Assembly: GCA_032718565.1 (NCBI GenBank)
Contig: JAVGVS010000243.1
Location: 129,295 to 193,294, forward strand
DNA: 64,000 nt
DNA from: Distichodus sexfasciatus
Taxonomy: Eukaryota > Chordata > Actinopteri > Characiformes > Distichodontidae
Direction of reading: 5' to 3'
The notes under the pieces are model-generated. The model had not been told where the DNA came from. It was given only the letters and a program-made list of their open reading frames with translations, and did not search any database. Positions 54,361-64,000 of the stretch are shown here, one piece after another. Position 1 is the first letter of the stretch. Each line of letters opens with the position of its first letter. A program made the translations under genes and the position numbers.

Positions 54361-55030
54361 AGAAACTCATTTTAGAAGTGCCTGATCATTTCCATTCTCA
54401 TCAGTACACTCTACTCTCCCTCTTTTCATTTGACTTTCCGTCACACTCTCTCTCCCTTTTTAAACTTTCTATCACTCTATCTTCATTTAGCTTCCCGTCT
54501 CACTCTCTTTCTTCATTTGGCTTTTCCTCGCTCTCCTCTCACACTCTCTCTCTCCCTTCCCAGTTTTGTGTGCCGTCCATCTTTTAGGCTTGATGGCCTA
54601 CTTAGACTGAAAGGAGATGGAAAGTGTGGCAACAAAAGAGTAAAAATGTCAATTACGCTCCACTCTTATCTCTTAATGAAGCAAAGGGAAGTGGTTCTAG
54701 CATCAAGAACTGTAAGCGCTTAAATAAAACTTGTGGATATTTTAATGGAATATTTCTTGCCGGAGGGGTTCATTTGTGGATTAAGGATGATCACAAACTC
54801 ATCATAAAATCCGCTATCAATGACAGCAACCTTGGTGTAGACATGTTTTATTGGTGACCCAGCTCTCATATTTTTCAAACTTCAAGATATGGGAAAATGT
54901 ATACGTTTCCCAGAAAACCACTGAACACTCAAAATACTGCCCCAAGGTGAAGACAGACATCTGTATTTGCAAAGGAGGCTTATTGTGTAATTGACAGAGA
55001 TGCACTAAAGGTGAAGTCACACTAATCAGT
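54361..55030. other. Pyrimidine-rich then unique DNA
   Basis: 54400-54560 is CT-rich with imperfect repeats of CACTCTCTNTCCCTT and TTCATTTGGCTTTCC. 54600-55030 is unique and non-coding as far as I can tell. Confidence 0.45.
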
Positions 55031-55340
55031 CATGCCATCATGGCAAAAATGTACTTCTCTCCCATAAATGAGTCAAAAATGAGTTACAGGCCAAAATGAG
55101 TCCAAATGCTCAAAAATGGTCAAAACTTCAGTATTTCTTCATTTTCCACTAATCAGACAATTTTTTTTTCAATTCGATAAAGTTAAATATAAGTATAGAA
55201 AAATGCATTATATGTTATCAAATCATTTTATTCTATATCCAGATGGTTTTCAAATGGATAAAGAAGTGTTTCGACCTGCACTAACCTTGTTTTTCTTCAT
55301 AAAACTGAGCCATAGAATGTCTCTGCATAATAAAAACTCT
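55031..55340 (+). mobile_element. Family C dispersed repeat (SINE body), copy 3
   Basis: CATGCCATCATGGCAAAAAT, GAGTTACAGGCCAAAATGAG, TTATCAAATCATTTTATTCT, ATGGATAAAGAAGTGTTTCG and CATAGAATGTCTCTGCATAA in order. Inverted relative to 53370-53680, 1.35 kb away. Confidence 0.75.
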
Positions 55341-55930
55341 GAATATGAATATGAATGTGTTGTTCACAGTCTCTTGCAGACATCATTTTGGAAAAAATAA
55401 AATGGTTGCTTTTGAAAGACGTGTAGAGCTACTTTGCACTGAAAAAACAACTCAGGATTCGATATTATATAATTGATAAGGAATTAGATTGATGGGCAGA
55501 ATCGACAATGGCATTGATATTGATAAAATCTTATTAATTCCCACCCCTTATCGCAACAGATATGAAGATACTAGTAAGTTTGCACATCAAAATTCCTCTT
55601 CCTTTATGCTAAAGCCTCAACAAAGTTTTAAAAGTTACAAAACATTATATTTATTGTTGCACAGCTTGTTAATTGCATTGTCTGTGGCATTCTAAGGGCA
55701 TTCAAGTAGGAATTTAATTGTACACTGTACCTTGTACATGTGACAATTATACTTTAAATCCTTGAATAACTTCAATTTTAAGGCTTATATAAAATTATGA
55801 CAATAATTCATTCTCAATTTCTACTCTGTGGTAAGACACATTCTCAGCTTACTCAATAAATTCATTAACATGAGAACAGACCTTCAAACATCTGCATCAT
55901 TGCTTATCAGGTTTGGCCTCTTATTAGCTC
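55341..55930. other. Unique DNA with a retrotransposon-like tail
   Basis: 55690-55765 (AGTAGGAATTTAATTGTACA, CCTTGTACATGTGACAATTA) resembles the end of fish non-LTR elements (TTGTACATGTGACAATAAA type). The rest is AT-rich unique DNA. Confidence 0.35.
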
Positions 55931-56345
55931 TACTTCCTTCCTCTACTTCCAATCCCTCCCTCCTTCTCTCACACTCTCTCTACCTCTCTCACTTTCTCCA
56001 TGACGCTCTTGCTCAATTTCTTGATGCCCGGAGACAGTCGGTGTCCTAGTTCGTAAGCGGCGCTGAAGGTTTGCTACTGTCACCCCTGAGTAAAGGGAGC
56101 AAAACAATAGTGATCTGAGAGTCGGGAGCAGCCACACGCAGCAGGCTGTTTCCCAACACAGTGAATCAACCTCAAATGCAGCTCCCAGGATTCTCGGTCC
56201 AGGTAAACGACAAATGGACTGGACAGCAAAAAATGACAGGGTCATTCCTGGAGGACCTGGTCCAGTCCATAAATCAGGTCTAGTAAGAATCACAAGGCAA
56301 AGGCAGTGAAATCAAAGGTTCCTATTGTATTGCTGAAGCGACATG
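55931..56345. other. Unique segment, possible conserved non-coding element
   Basis: Complex DNA after a CT-rich stretch. A 116-codon minus-strand frame (55943-56293) exists, but its N-terminal half is Pro/Leu/Cys-rich, its end is repeat-derived, and I recognise no domain. Confidence 0.3.
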
Positions 56346-56590
56346 CAGTGTAACTGGTCGTTTTACACAAAGCAATTTTGCAGATAAAAGGGAGGAAATG
56401 TTTGTGTTCAGAAAAGTCTCGAGAGGTTTTCTTTCTAGCTGTTCATTTAAAGAGATGTTCCACTTATGCTAAATGTTTCCATTAGCTTTTGTCCATTCCT
56501 ATTTACTTTAGCACCAGGTCATATATCATAAGCTCCTTTAGAATTCTAGACAAATTAAGACCTATGACTGACATGCTGGGGATTACAATA

Positions 56591-56815
56591 GTGAGTGAAT
56601 GATTTTCATTGTGAACACACCACAGCACAGCACACATTGCACCACAACAAAATGTGACCTCTGCATTTGACCCATCTGTGAAGGAGCAGTGGGCAGCTGA
56701 CAGGCAGTGCCTGAGGTGCTTGGGGACAGTACCTTGCGCATCAGTACCTTAGTGGTACCTTTACCAGTCTGGTGAGCTTCTGATCACAGGGCGAACTTAT
56801 TAACCATTTCGCTAC
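56591..56815 (-). mobile_element. tRNA-derived SINE family A, copy 6
   Basis: Minus strand shows GGTACCACTAAGGTACTGAT, CTGCCCACTGCTCCTTCACA, GGTCACATTTTGTTGTGGTG and a CATTCACTCAC tail, in family A order. Confidence 0.82.
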
Positions 56816-56845
56816 ACACTGAACAACCAACAATCAAACTTTTCA

Positions 56846-57212
56846 CTAAGGGTCGACTGATAATTAGCCGGGCTGATTATCATGGGCAGACATTAGACAT
56901 TTTGCAGATTATCAGTATCTGTGTTTAATTTTGAACATTGCTGATATTAAGTAATTAAAAGTAATTCAAGTTTCATAGTTTTATAATGTTACTAAAATGT
57001 TTTTTTTTATATTACATATGTAAAAAGTTGAAGTATTTATAAAAAAATAAAGTTATTTAAATTAATTTTTGTGTTGGTGTTTTTAAAATGTAAAATTTTT
57101 AACAGATTTCCTTTTTTTGCTTGCAAAAAATATCCAAATCAGCCCTGTTAGCTAGCAATAATCAGTATTGATATCAGCACTGAAAAAACAAAAAATCTGT
57201 CGACCTCTAGTA
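56846..57212. mobile_element. MITE with GGTCGAC ends
   Basis: Left CTAAGGGTCGACTGATAATT pairs with right AATCTGTCGACCTCTAGTA. Sub-terminal CGGGCTGATTATCATGGGC and AATAATCAGTATTGATATC also mirror each other loosely. 367 bp, AT-rich, non-coding; same family as 49219. Confidence 0.7.
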
Positions 57213-58261
57213 CACACAAATTCTGAAAAAAAGATGATATTTTTGTGTAAAGATCTTGCAAATGTGTGAGAGTGGACAAAAGGTCTAAACAAGTTTGGGA
57301 ATGATGGTAGGACATCATAATTTGGGATTAACTTGGGGTTAAGGGTCTTTGTTTCTCAATGTCTATGTTTCTCAATATAGAGGTTTCAGTCTCTAGAGAT
57401 TTAGCTTCCACCATCCATAATTACTGATATGACCTGCTGTAATTTGAGTTGTTACGTTGAATGGGCCAGAAGATTTGGTCTATATTCTAGTGCTGAAATC
57501 CAAAACCCCTTTGAAATTTGGTCAAGAGACAAGAGAATAGAGGTTAATCCCTCCTCATCCACAGCCAATTTCCTGCATCAACTAACAACCCAACTGTCCC
57601 AAAAATGTCTGTAGTTATCTGTTGGCGGAGGACCAACAAGTGAGGCTCACTATGATTGGTAGATTTATGGAGATGGAAACCTCAGAGAACAAATCTCCAG
57701 GATTTCAGCTTGAATTTGCAGGCATGTGGAACTGGGCAGCTGTGTATTAGTGTATATTTGCATGGACTCTCATGAGTGTGTGTGTGTGTGTGTGTTCTCG
57801 TCCATGCTTTGATCATGTAAACCTGACAGGCCTCTCTGACCCTGGCTGTGTCTTTCTGACAGTGGCTCCAGGCGGCAGAAGCCCATTTCCATGCCTGCCA
57901 TGTTCAGTCATTCAGAAAATAACATACAGCACAGCCGTTCTCGTACCGCTAATCTTGTGCACTCAGCTTGCATCTTCTCTTATGTCTGTATCGTTGACGG
58001 CATGTTGGATGCGAAAACGATACTTGCGTGGGGCAAAATTTCTGTCTGCATGTTACTTTTGTCCAATGATACAATGAACCGCCTTGAAGAATGTAATCCA
58101 TTAAGTGCCCATAACCTCTTTAATGCTTACTTTGATGTATTTTTCACGTTTCAGTTGCCCTTGTGAATGAAGACGACAATAAGTAGTAGAAATATGGATG
58201 ATGTTTTGAACGACTGAATGACTTGCATTTCTATAGAATGCAACTGAACTATAGAATTTAA
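57213..58261. other. Unique non-coding DNA
   Basis: Mixed unique sequence with a GT run at about 57778-57794. Frames of 61-101 codons (57429-57614, 57772-58077, 57891-58166) show no domain or convincing splice context. Confidence 0.45.
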
Positions 58262-58858
58262 GAAAACCCAATAACCTAATATTTTGCACAAACATCTGCA
58301 ATAAAGGGCGGTATGGTGGCGCAGTGGTTAGCGCTGCCGCCTCACAGCAAGAAGGTCCTGGTTTCGATGCCCCAGGTTGGCCTTTCTGTGTGGAGTTTGC
58401 ATATTCTCCCTGTGTTCACATGGGCAATGCTCAGGTTGCCTCCCACAGTCCAAAAGCATGCAATATAGGTTAACTGGTGATTCTACATTGGCCCCATATG
58501 GTGTGAGTGTGATTGTGTGAGCGTGTGCCCTGCGGTGTGTTGGCACCCATCCAGGGTTGGTCGCCGCCTTGCACCTGTAGTTCCCAGGATAGGCTCTGTC
58601 CCCACGACCCCAGTAAGGATTAAAAGGTTTGGATAATAAATGAATGAATGAATGAATGAATGAATGAATTTCTGCAATAAAATTGGTATGAGTCTGCTCT
58701 TCAGAAGATGTCAATTTTAGATTGTAGATTCCTAGAAACAAATCTTAAAAAAGCAAATATTGGTGAATGTCATAATCTTTGAGAGAACTTCATAAAAGTA
58801 GGTTTTAAGAACAAATTTCATCTTTAGAATGGTTGGTGAATGAGGCCCAATGTTTCTA
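58262..58858 (-). repeat. Dispersed repeat family D, copy 3, interrupted by a SINE
   Basis: On the minus strand GGCCTCATTCACCAACCATT, AAATTTGTTCTTAAAACC, GACATTCACCAATATTTGC and GATGTTTGTGCAAAATA align with copies at 12816 and 33860. A family B SINE at 58306-58670 splits it. Confidence 0.75.
58306..58670 (+). mobile_element. tRNA-derived SINE family B, copy 1, complete with target duplication
   Basis: Begins GGGCGGTATGGTGGCGCAGT, with A box GGCGCAGTGGTTAGC and B box GGTTTCGATGCCC, followed by GTGTGGAGTTTGCATATTC and CACAGTCCAAAAGCATGC. It ends in TGAA repeats. TCTGCAATAAA flanks it on both sides (58295-58305 and 58671-58681), an 11-bp target-site duplication. Confidence 0.92.
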
Positions 58859-59172
58859 CACCTCAACAGGCACCATTGTTTGGCTCCACCAATGTATGGG
58901 GACAATGCTACAGCACCAATTCAAGATAGAGGATGATTATGAAGCCGGGAATGGGTCAAGGTGGGTGATTTTAGCAGAATATTGGGCTTCCACCCCTACA
59001 CTTTGAAAAAGCTGACCAGGCGATGTAGAGTTAGGACCTGTTAATGCCCCTCATTGTTTGAAGAGGAACCTTCACTTTCAATTTTCTAGATTTTTGCAAA
59101 CAACACCACTTGTCTTTGGCGCATTACATGACAGTGTCATAATCCCTCTAAATTATAGTTATTGGTGTTGAT
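58859..59172. other. Unique non-coding DNA
   Basis: Mixed unique sequence; no gene or repeat family recognised. Confidence 0.5.
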
Positions 59173-59390
59173 GAGGCAGTTGGTTGCATAACGGTTAATG
59201 CATTTGCCCAGTGATGGGAAATTTGCCAGTTCAAAGGTACCACTGAGGCACTCGTGAGAAAGGTACCGTTTCCAAGCACTGCTGCCAAAAAGCTGCCCCC
59301 TGCTCCTTCACAGATGGGAGGTCACATTTCGTTGTGGTGCATTGTGTGCAGTGCTGTGGCGTGTTCGCAGTGACAAATAATTATTCACTT
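59173..59390 (+). mobile_element. tRNA-derived SINE family A, copy 7
   Basis: GAGGCAGTTGGTTGCATAAC head, CACTGAGGCACTCGTGAG, CCCCTGCTCCTTCACAGATG, GGTCACATTTCGTTGTGGTG and AGTGACAAATAATTATTCAC tail. Near full length. Confidence 0.85.
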
Positions 59391-60821
59391 AAATATGAGG
59401 CTTGAAACATGAAGCAGCCAAGCTGTTTCCCTAATGCAGTCAAGAGCTCTCTGCCCCTGTCCATGGTGCTGAACCCCTTGTGCCATTTACCGTTTTAGGG
59501 GTTGTTCACATTTACGGGTTGTTGTTTTATGAGCTCTGAGAACTAGCACCTCGGTTTTTAGGGCATGTGAGTAAGTTTTATGAATGATTAATGAATCTTT
59601 TACTGAAGATGACGGTGAATAGTGATAATATTTTTAATCATTATCTCTCATGGAGAACGGAGAATTGACATTTTAATTTTCTTCAGCTGTTTAGACAATT
59701 GAGTATTGGGTTCAAAATTTTAAGCATCACTCAATTTTAAAGCATGCTTACATAGAATAAAGAGAAGATCTTTCATTTGTTTATTTAGTTCTTGAGAGAG
59801 ACATTTTTAGTTTAAGCTTTGGCTCCTGCTCTTTATGCACATCAGTTGCTATTTTGTTGTTTTATTTCTTCTGTTGGTGAACGTTTCTATTATGATCTGC
59901 TCACTCCCAATATTTACACTTAGTTTTAATGAGGCTGTCAGAATGCATATAGGTTGACAGGAGCTCACCAGCGAGAAAAGGCAAGTAAAAAAGCTATTTT
60001 CATCAAAAAAGGACAGATCTCCTGACCTGAACTCCTGGAATCAAAGCCTGGCAGTGCATTGACAGAATTAGCCCCAGAGCCATGACAAATTCCGCAACTT
60101 GATTTGGCTGTCGACAGGCCCACCTTAAAGTCGTAAAGCAGGCAACCCCAAACGAACTGCTTCAACAGCTCCATTTCTCTTTGCTCCCACTCACGCTATG
60201 ACTGCTGTATGTAAATGCACAAAATGCTTGCATAGGACAAGCTCAATGCCCCCAATCCTATCTTGACTGCTTTTCTGGGACATGACACACTTATTTTCTT
60301 CTCAGTGATGGTTTCTTTAAATGCAAGGTCAATAGCGGTAAGAACATATTGGAAACCTTGTAGCTATAATCAAGTTAAGTACTTTGTTATTCTGTTGCAT
60401 TGCATTGCAGTTTTTTCACCGTCAGATAAAAAATAACGCATCTTTGACAAAAAGTCAATGGAAAGTTTTTCATGAATGCGAACACCACTTTTTAAATAAC
60501 TTATCACTAGATTCATCACTACTCATTTCCCTAAAGTTCACCCTGCACCGGTAGCATTTAACCATTAGCCAGTTATTCTCATGCTTTTTTAATGCAATTT
60601 CCAATTTACGGAGCGGATCCTTGCGTGACTTGGACTGTTCCTACTGAATTTTAATTGCACTGCTCTTCAATTCCACATGTTCCGCGCACCTCCTTTGGCC
60701 ATGACTCATATTAGAAAAAAGTTCTGACATTTCATATGAACTCGGCGAAATCACTTTCGCTAAATGGATGGGACCGCCGGGGTAGCCTGCTACATGACAA
60801 GCGGATTTGTGTAGCTGCACT
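59391..60821. other. Unique DNA with two complex segments
   Basis: 59391-59950 is AT-rich. 59950-60190 (CTGACCTGAACTCCTGGAAT, CCGCAACTTGATTTGGC) and 60540-60820 (GAATTTTAATTGCACTGC, TTTCGCTAAATGGATGGG) are repeat-free and candidates for conserved non-coding elements. No gene is supported. Confidence 0.4.
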
Positions 60822-61554
60822 GTGTGTGTGTGTGTGTGTGTTTGTTGCTTGTGTGTGTACCCTAATGACAGATAGTGGCACACTGAGACCCACCCACTAA
60901 TTGCAGCCGATCTATCAGAGCCCCAGCACATCTCTCAGCTCTCCCTCTGGAACAATGCGCCTCTGACAGGCTACAGGAAAAAAGGAGAATTAATAAGCAC
61001 TATCATTACCAAAGGATGCGGTTCGCCTCCAGGGAGGGAGAGAAGAAGAAAGAAAGAGAAGGCGACAAGAGAAAGGAAAGAGATAGCAAGAGTTGGAATG
61101 AGACAAGAGAAAAAAGAGATAGCATGAGTTGGAATGAGACGAGAAAAAAAAAACACAGGGCAGGAAAGAAAATGGTGTCGCTGAGGAAGGAGAAGAGAGA
61201 GTCAGGGAACTGAGTGTGTGTGTGTGCTGTGAGTGTGTGATTCTCTCATGAATCATGACAAATGATCTGTGTGTCCTTCTTCCCTCTCAAAGCTCTGCTG
61301 TTATTTCTGCAGGATGGTGAGAGCTTGTTCAAATCACAGTCTGTGTGTGCGTGTGTGTGTGCATGCGTGTGTTGTATGAGTGTGTGAACAGTGTACTTAA
61401 GCAGAGAAGATGGCGAAAGCAGGGCGACTCACTCCTCCACCGCTTATTAGCATTCAACTCAGTCGGCGCTCAGCAAACCAAAGAGGAGCAATGGTCCTTA
61501 TATCTACTCCACCACATAATCCTCCCTCTTTTTCTTTCTCTCTCTCCCTAGATT
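60822..61554. repeat. GT microsatellites and purine-rich block with unique DNA
   Basis: GT run at 60822-60842, A+G-rich 61027-61200 with a duplicated AGTTGGAATGAGACAAGAGA-type phrase, and GT-rich spots near 61211 and 61343. 61390-61550 is unique. Confidence 0.7.
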
Positions 61555-61589
61555 TATATATATATATATATATATATATNNNNNNNNNN
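61555..61589. other. (TA)n repeat ending in a 10-base N gap
   Basis: TA repeat at 61555-61579 followed by ten Ns (61580-61589). The true length of the repeat and any missing sequence are unknown, so frames crossing it are meaningless. Confidence 0.98.
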
Positions 61590-61591
61590 TT

Positions 61592-62045
61592 TATTAAGAA
61601 AACAGAACATATTAAGGCACGAGGGCCACAAACTGAAAAGAACTCTTCTTTGTAGAAATCCAAAACCACAGAGCACGCCGACACAGGAAGGGTAGCGTGA
61701 GGGTGGACTGACAGGTAACACTGGGGAAACCAAACCTAAATAGATGAACAGGAACAATAAACAGGAATAAACCAATGGGAAAGCAGACCAGAAAACAAGC
61801 AGAATTAACCAATGAAGGGAAAACCAATGGAAACAGGAGGCTGGACCGAAATAAACAAAAACCAGGTGGGACAACTAATGCACACTGATCTACCAATCAG
61901 ACACAATGGGAAGGCGGGACAAGGACATGACAGACAGGAGACATGAGACAGAACTGAATACATCAAACCAACTGAAATGGCGGCATCTGCTGGCCACTCA
62001 GCAGAGTTCGGGGAAGGCCTGTTATGGCCAAAGTCCAGCGGGGCT
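61592..62045 (+). repeat. Dispersed repeat family E, copy 2
   Basis: GAAAACAGAACATATTAAGG, GAGGGCCACAAACTGAAAAG, CCACAGAGCACGCCGACAC and GGCATCTGCTGGCCACTC with GGGGAAGGCCTGTTATGGCC parallel the landmarks at 2955-3399. It starts just after the N gap, so its 5' edge may be cut. Confidence 0.55.
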
Positions 62046-62068
62046 ATGTATGTATATATATGTATATA

Positions 62069-63581
62069 CACACTACCAGTCAAAAGTTTGGACACACCTT
62101 CCCATTCAATGTTTTTTCTTTATTAACATGACTATTTACATTGTAGATTCTCACTGAAGGCACTATGCATGAACACATATGAAATTATGTAGTAAACAAA
62201 AAAGTTAAATAACCCAAGTGAAATAACATGTTTTAGATCTTAGATTCTTGAAAATGACCACCCTTTGCTTTGATCACTGCTTTGCACATTCTTGCCATTC
62301 TCTCGATGAGCTTCATGAGGTAGTCACCTGAAATAGAGTTCCCACAGATGCTGAGCACTTGTTGGTCCTTTTGCCATCACTCTGTGGTCCATCTCGTCCC
62401 AAACCATCTCGATTGGGTTTGGTCAGGTGACTGTGGAGGCCAGGCCATTTGGTGCAACACTCCATCACTCTTCTTCTTGGTCAAATAGCCCTTACACAGC
62501 CTGGAGGTGTGTTTCAGCTCATTGTCCTGTTGAAAAATTAATGATGGTCCAAGTAAACGCAAACCGGATGGGATGGCATGTCGCTGCAGGATGCTGTGGT
62601 AGCCATGCTGGTTCAGTGTGCCTTCAATTTTGAATAAATCCCCAACAATGTCACCAGCAAAGCAACCCCACACATCACACCTCTTTCTCCATGCTTCACG
62701 GTGGGAACCATGCATGTAGAGACCATCCGTTCACCTTTTCTGCGTCGCACAAACACACGGCGAATGGAACCAAAGATCTCAAAATTGGACTCATCAGACC
62801 AAAGCACAGATTTACACTGGTCTAATGTCCATTCCTTGTGTTTCCTGGCCCAAAGAAATCTTTTCTGCTTGTTGCCATTACTTAGTAGAGGTTTCCTAGC
62901 AGCTATTTGACCTTAAAGGCCTGATTCGCGCAGTCTCCTCTGAACAGTTGATGTAGAGATGTGTCTGCTACTAGAACTCTGTGTGGTATTTAGCTGGGCA
63001 CTGATCTGAGGTGCTGTTAACTTGTGATTTCTGAGGCTGGTGACTCGTATGAATTTATCCTCAGCAGCAGAGGTGACTCTTGGCCTTCCTTTCCTGGGGC
63101 GGTCCTCATGTGAGCCAGTTTCGTCGTAGCGCTTGATGGTTTTTGCGATTGCACTTGGGGACACATTCAAAGTTTTTGCAATTTTCCAGACTGACTGACC
63201 TTCATTTCTTAAGGTAATGATGGACTGTCGTTTCTCTTTACTTCTCTATACACTCTTTACACTTCTCTTTACAAAGCTGTCAGCTGTGTACCAACCTGAC
63301 TTCTGCACAACACACTTGATGGTCCCTACCCCATTAAGAAGGCAAGAAATTCCACAAATGAACCCTGACAAGGCACACCTTTGCAGTGACAACCATTTCA
63401 GGTGACTACCTCATGAAGCTCATCGAGAGAATGCCAAGAATGTGCAAAGCAGTGAGCGAAGCAGAGGGTGGCTATTTTCAAGAATCTAAGACATAAAACA
63501 TGTTTTGGGTTATTTCACTTTTTGTTTACTACATAATTTCGCATGTGTTCATTCATAGTGCCTTTAGTGAGAATCTACAAT
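62069..63581 (-). mobile_element. Tc1-like transposon with long inverted repeats, right terminus lost
   Basis: Outer left end CACTACCAGTCAAAAGTTTG (62071). A long inverted repeat runs from about 62139 to 62336 on the left and matches about 63399-63581 on the right (GAGAATCTACAAT at 63569-63581 is the last shared part). The outermost 70 or so bases of the right arm are missing and family C repeat sequence follows directly. Encodes a broken transposase on the minus strand. Confidence 0.9.
62233..63242 (-). pseudogene. Tc1-like transposase, near full length but inactivated
   Basis: Reading on the minus strand from about 63242: a helix-turn-helix region with KIAKTLNVSPSAIAKTIKRY, a GRPRVTSAAED linker, then VLWSDESNFEIFGS (first Asp), FQQDNELKHTSRL (second Asp) and QSPD before the third acidic position. 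Lesions: no intact start region, TAA at 62913-62915, frameshift near 62672, frameshift near 62418-62424 that destroys the NPIE motif, and a small deletion near 62338. The C-terminal codons (DYLMKLIERM, stop near 62233) lie inside the inverted repeat. About 336 codons, normal for Tc1-like proteins. Confidence 0.88.
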
Positions 63582-63582
63582 C

Positions 63583-63826
63583 TATGTTCCCTATTGATTA
63601 CTCTCTAACATTATATAATGGAAAAATAATATTTTCTGATCAGCTGTAAATGAAGAAATAAGATTTTGGGTAATTTTGGATGATTTGGAGTCATTTTGGC
63701 CTCTAAAATGAGTTGCTTTTGGCCTTTCTGGAAGAGAACTACGTTTTTGCGCATGATGGCATTCCATGTAGGAGTTGAACCCACAACCTCTTGATCCAGA
63801 GCCGAGTATCCTAACCACTAGACCAT
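63583..63826 (-). mobile_element. Family C SINE copy 1 with tRNA-Glu-like head
   Basis: Minus strand begins TGGTCTAGTGGTTAGGATAC and has GGTTGTGGGTTCAACTCCTA (B box), then ATGGAATGCCATCATGCGCA and GAGGCCAAAATGACTCCAAA. The head matches the SINE at 44202, but the body matches 53370 and 55031. Its 3' end abuts the truncated Tc1 arm. Confidence 0.8.
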
Positions 63827-64000
63827 TTCCTTTTATTTGGAAGGAAAAAGGAAATATTATGTGTATTTTCACTTGAAGAAAAAAGACAAATATAGTAAAA
63901 TGTTTTACTTAAGTAAATTTTGCTCTGATTCATTTTGGGTCAAATTATATTAATGTCAAACCCTTTTTTTCATTTTTTTTTAGCCTGAACTCAAATCTTC
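63827..64000. other. AT-rich non-coding DNA
   Basis: AT-rich unique sequence to the window edge. Nothing further recognised. Confidence 0.5.

Noticed and set aside
57772..58166. Two overlapping frames of 91-101 codons
   Set aside because: One begins in a GT microsatellite; neither has a domain, and they overlap in different frames of the same strand.
58328..58741. 137-codon minus-strand frame
   Set aside because: It lies across a SINE and its host repeat; no protein similarity.

Overview
Overall. The window reads as vertebrate nuclear DNA, most likely from a teleost fish. It is AT-rich and full of microsatellites. It contains tRNA-derived SINEs (one group with the DANA/Mermaid-like tail that is common in fish), decayed Tc1-like transposons and many short inverted-repeat (MITE-like) elements. 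A 10-base N gap after a TA repeat (61580-61589) marks an assembly join. I found no host gene I can defend: the long open frames are products of low-complexity repeats (poly-Ser/Leu/His/Pro/Ile/Thr), and the only recognisable protein-coding sequence is broken Tc1-like transposase. The teleost assignment and the element family names rest on remembered repeat families, not on a search.

Layout. 1-13 kb: AT-rich unique DNA, a tandem array split by an inserted repeat (2.7-3.9 kb), a palindromic 20-24 bp array (4.6-4.9 kb), a telomere-like minisatellite (9.8-10.4 kb) and an internally deleted Tc1-like element (12.2-12.8 kb). 13-24 kb: unique DNA, a CA tract, a second telomere-like array on the other strand (16.6-17.6 kb), a CATAGTAA-type array (18.3-18.7 kb), a GA-rich block facing a CT-rich block (20.2-21.5 kb) and a Harbinger-like MITE. 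24-34 kb: the best run of complex, low-repeat segments with homeodomain-type motifs, candidate conserved non-coding elements, interleaved with SINEs, MITEs and a TTCTTATAGTT-type array. 35-39 kb: a TTAATGCA-type array and two CATC-rich arrays separated by duplicated 125-bp blocks. 39-50 kb: nested transposons and SINEs. 51-53 kb: about 1.8 kb of purine-rich DNA. 53-64 kb: an inverted pair of an unnamed dispersed repeat, more SINEs, a SINE with a clear target-site duplication, and a Tc1-like element whose outer right terminus has been lost.

Function. Nothing here forms a pathway or operon. The most economical reading is an intergenic or long-intronic region. If any part is functional it is probably the non-repetitive segments acting as regulatory DNA, but conservation cannot be judged from one sequence. 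No new defence, metabolic or mobile-element system was found. The most unusual material is repeat architecture: one tRNA-like head on two different SINE bodies, inverted repeat pairs, strand-asymmetric arrays and duplicated unique blocks between arrays.
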